From NCBI GenBank assembly GCA_039881145.1, contig JAYKKI010000067.1:1994001-2058000 (forward strand): 64,000 nucleotides of DNA. Direction: 5' to 3'. A program made the translations under genes and the position numbers. The notes under the pieces are model-generated. The model saw nothing but the letters and a program-made list of their open reading frames with translations, searched no databases and was not told the origin of the DNA. This DNA comes from Druceiella hillmani (lineage: Eukaryota; Arthropoda; Insecta; Lepidoptera; Hepialidae). Numbering within the stretch: position 1 is the stretch's first letter; each line of letters begins with the position of its first letter. Positions 61,190 through 64,000 of the stretch are shown piece by piece.

Positions 61190-61300
61190 AAAATTAAATG
61201 AAACTACGTGATGTAGTATTATTTCTACTTTCTTTAAGTTCTGTACCTCGACCTAGGTTTCGTTGTATTACAACATATTCAGGGCCTAATAGCAAAGATA
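61190..61300. repeat. 110-bp dispersed repeat, copy 3
   Basis: The same block as at 13959 and 49904: AAATTAAATGAAACTACGTG, TTTAAGTTCTGTACCTCGAC, CTAGGTTTCGTTGTATTACA and CCTAATAGCAAAGATA, in the same orientation, with a small deletion in the CTTCAGG part. Confidence 0.85.
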
Positions 61301-64000
61301 TGTTAAACTAACTACAATACAATGGGTATATAAAATGATAACAGAATAGACACCTTTTTATGTACACTAATTAAAGTATCAGTGGTAAACGATAACAATA
61401 GGCAATAATTGTGGAACGATAAGTACAAAATGTAATTAAAATTTGTGGGGCGGGACGTGAACCACCCCAACAGTCAAGATCTTACTTCCAAAGCCGAGAA
61501 TAGATCAACTTTACAAATCGAAAACAATTTGAGGAACAGTATTCTAACCCTCAAAGAAAGTCATAGAACATTGATACGTGGAAACTATATGTAAACTAGT
61601 CAATGTTTTTTCACTCGTATATTAGGAAAATCCAACCAACTGCGTAAAAGATATATACGACGACTAAACGAAGATATAGGAGCCTACGTAACTCTATTTT
61701 TTATCTGTAGGGTTCCGTAGTCTTCTAGATCTTTTAAAATTGTTTATGCGAATTAACCAATAACAAAATGTTAGCATGTAGAATTTTTCGAAGCCGTAAC
61801 TGAAAAGTTAGGAGGGGTGGGATAATGTAACCCACGTCTATTAAAGCTGACAGTTTTGTAAATGGAGCTTTAAAGATAAAATGGAAATATTTTTTTTATT
61901 AAAAACGATCCTGGACGTTAGCAATGACACCCACTTTGATAGAATGATGACCCTTTTATAATGATAGCTAAGTTAAACAATATTATTTAAATAACATGCA
62001 ATATTGAATGAATCTTGATACAAAGCATCTGCTTGCATCATTTCATATACATAGATTTACAACTGTAGAGACTATGGGAGTATGACAGACGGATAGACGA
62101 CGGACGGATGGGCGGAGGGATGTGAAGAAATTATAAGGATTACTTGCTTCTCTATGGAATGCTAATAAAAAACGATATCAATCCCAACACCAATGTATTG
62201 TCAACGTACCCCTGATGAACAGGGGGCAACGTACATCCGAAATTCAGTCACCTCTGACCAAGCGCAAAATGTAAAAAATATAAATTGTATAAATTAATTT
62301 ATTTTACTTCTCTAACTAAACAACTTCCCTTTGCTCTGGAAATCTGGAAATCCAGCGTGTAAAAAAATTCTTCTCTCTGCAAAATATGAACTGACATTTG
62401 ATCTGGGTTTTTAAGATTCCGCTTCCAAGCTAGCGACCCGTATAGTTTTGCGATGTCCTTCTGTATGTCAGAGTACTATCAGAGTAATTTTTAAAAAAAA
62501 TTATGATACCTCGCCTACATATTGTTAATTTGTTTTATTCGCAAACCTCATTGTGTGTCGTTGAACAGATCCTTCAAAAATATTGGGATTTTCAATATAG
62601 GAATCGATTTACGTCATACTAACTTTTAATTAGTCATTTTTGTAAGAGTTACGTGTCCCCGACCTTGCCCAGCTAAACCTCTGTTTTTGAATATCGGTTA
62701 ATTATTCACCGCAGTAATATAAGTAACGAAATTAAAAAGAAAATGATCACAGTCGATGAACGTATGACATGTAGTTAGGTCTGTAAAAAATTGAAAGAAA
62801 CTTCATACAAATAACTTAAACCAACTGCAAACATTATTTTCTGTTTTAAAATGTAAATTTATTTATCAAATCGTTAATTTTAGAAGCCTGGATCATGTAA
62901 AGTTTTCCACCCAGGTGGAATTTACACCAATGTTCTTTTTTTGTAAAAAAGATTGGTACACCGAAATATTCAAATTATGCCCATAATTACAATTACAAAA
63001 TCGAGCCCAATATGGTAACATTTTCTTCTACACTCTGGTTGTAAAATTATTAAGATTTTAATTTATTAATATTTTGTGTACGCATGAAGTTCTGAGCCCT
63101 TAAATAAGAAGCGTGCACAGTTTTCCGGAACCCCTCTAAATAGTATAATAGAAAATACTAAATACAATAATAAATTTATAATAGACTAAATGCGTACGGA
63201 ACCTTTGAGTTTTACTCGTACTTAATAGCAATTTTCCCAAAACTTTCATCGATATCCAAGATCTATCGACATGGCCTGAACTCAGTATTTAACTATACAT
63301 AACATACCTCGAGAAACTCTTGTTTATCATTTCACCAATACCCTCTTCACTTCCACTTAAGTTAAAAACTAATTTAACTTTTAAGCTATAAATAGAAACC
63401 AGTGAATAAAATAGCATAATACTTCAGTTAATGTCATTTCAGCTTACTTAAGCAAAATTTCAAAGTAAATTAGGTGTGTAATTTATTTAAATATGGCTTC
63501 CCAAACTTTTGTTTTTGTTAATTAATTCTTCTCTTTCATGTCCTCTATCCTTTCTACCCTCATTAATATGTGCATTAATTTAACATAAACAGGAAGCGAA
63601 TTAATTAATAATTGTTCTAAATTTGGTATGACCTTTTAATGTTACTATTTAGAAACGTCAAAGATACATTTAATGGATAATTATATTCCCATTTTAACGA
63701 TATAATATTTGATAGAATTCATCAAAATTGTCTTTGGATCTGTCAGACAAGTTGATTACATTAGTTATTAATTATGCTGCGCAATACTAAAATTATCTGA
63801 GTTGTTCATGATGTTTCTTAATCAGATTGACTAATGGACCAAACGTCTGTAGGCATTTTAATTTCATTTCACGTCACGGAGAAATTTAATATTTATTATT
63901 AAAACTTAGTTTATACGATAGTTAAACGTCATGCGTATATATTAACAAACAAACTAACAAACCTAAAATGCCGCTTTCTGACTTAATTAAGAAGTGTAAC
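61301..64000. other. Non-coding stretch with scattered tail motifs
   Basis: No gene recognised. TAGGGTTCCGTA is at 61708-61719, GACAGACGGATAGACGACGG at 62084-62103 and GCGTACGGAACC with GTTTTACTCGTACTT at 63192-63222; these resemble parts of the motif also seen at 25.6, 56.8 and 59.2 kb. The last kilobase is plain AT-rich sequence. Confidence 0.45.

Overview
The window looks like a gene-poor, strongly AT-rich stretch of an insect nuclear genome. The evidence is a decayed mitochondrial insertion that reads as insect nad4L-nad4 only with the invertebrate mitochondrial code, LINE, Ty3/gypsy, hAT, Helitron and mariner-type remnants of kinds common in arthropods, long (TA)n tracts, and one exon-like chitin-binding segment. 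I cannot fix the order; a hemipteroid-type genome is plausible but this is a guess. I see no complete host gene, no operon and no functional tRNA or rRNA. Almost every open frame is a chance ORF or a broken transposon piece.

Layout. 1-4 kb: non-coding sequence, then copy A of a dispersed repeat about 1.4-2.1 kb long, carrying a GC-rich foldback. 5.8-6.7 kb: simple repeats. 7.8-8.4 kb: the mitochondrial insertion. 9.1-12.1 kb: a Ty3/gypsy relic (gag, protease, reverse transcriptase-RNase H) ending in five 54-bp tandem copies of one pol motif. 12.7-13.2 kb: a mariner/IS630-type transposase relic. 13.96 kb: first of three copies of a 110-bp dispersed repeat (others at 49.9 and 61.2 kb). 19.9-21.6 kb: copy B of the 2-kb repeat in opposite orientation, interrupted by a tRNA-derived SINE-like insert absent from copy A. 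24.5 kb: LINE ORF1 scrap. 28.4-28.6 kb: a 38-bp minisatellite with three-unit higher-order structure. 30.5-31.7 kb: a LINE 3' end lacking its catalytic core. 32.9 kb: a small terminal-inverted-repeat element. 34.2-35.9 kb: LINE ORF1 and endonuclease. 35.9-36.9 kb: ~490-bp tandem units. 37.1-38.1 kb: RT of a second LINE type. 39.66-39.84 kb: a damaged chitin-binding exon. 40.7 kb: a 110-nt foldback. 42.0-42.8 kb: a Helitron replicase N-terminal fragment. 51.3-53.1 kb: a hAT transposase of the ZMYM1-like type. 55.9-56.7 kb: another LINE piece.

How it works together: it does not form a pathway. It is a layered graveyard of mobile elements. The most informative points are a nearly identical 54-bp array expanded inside an otherwise dead gypsy pol, a pair of repeats that gives an empty-site/filled-site comparison for the SINE, a recurring tail motif (GACGGACAGAC and ACGGAACC) scattered through the window, and several strong hairpins of miRNA-precursor or MITE size. 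All similarity statements come from reading translations and comparing strings by eye; no search was run.
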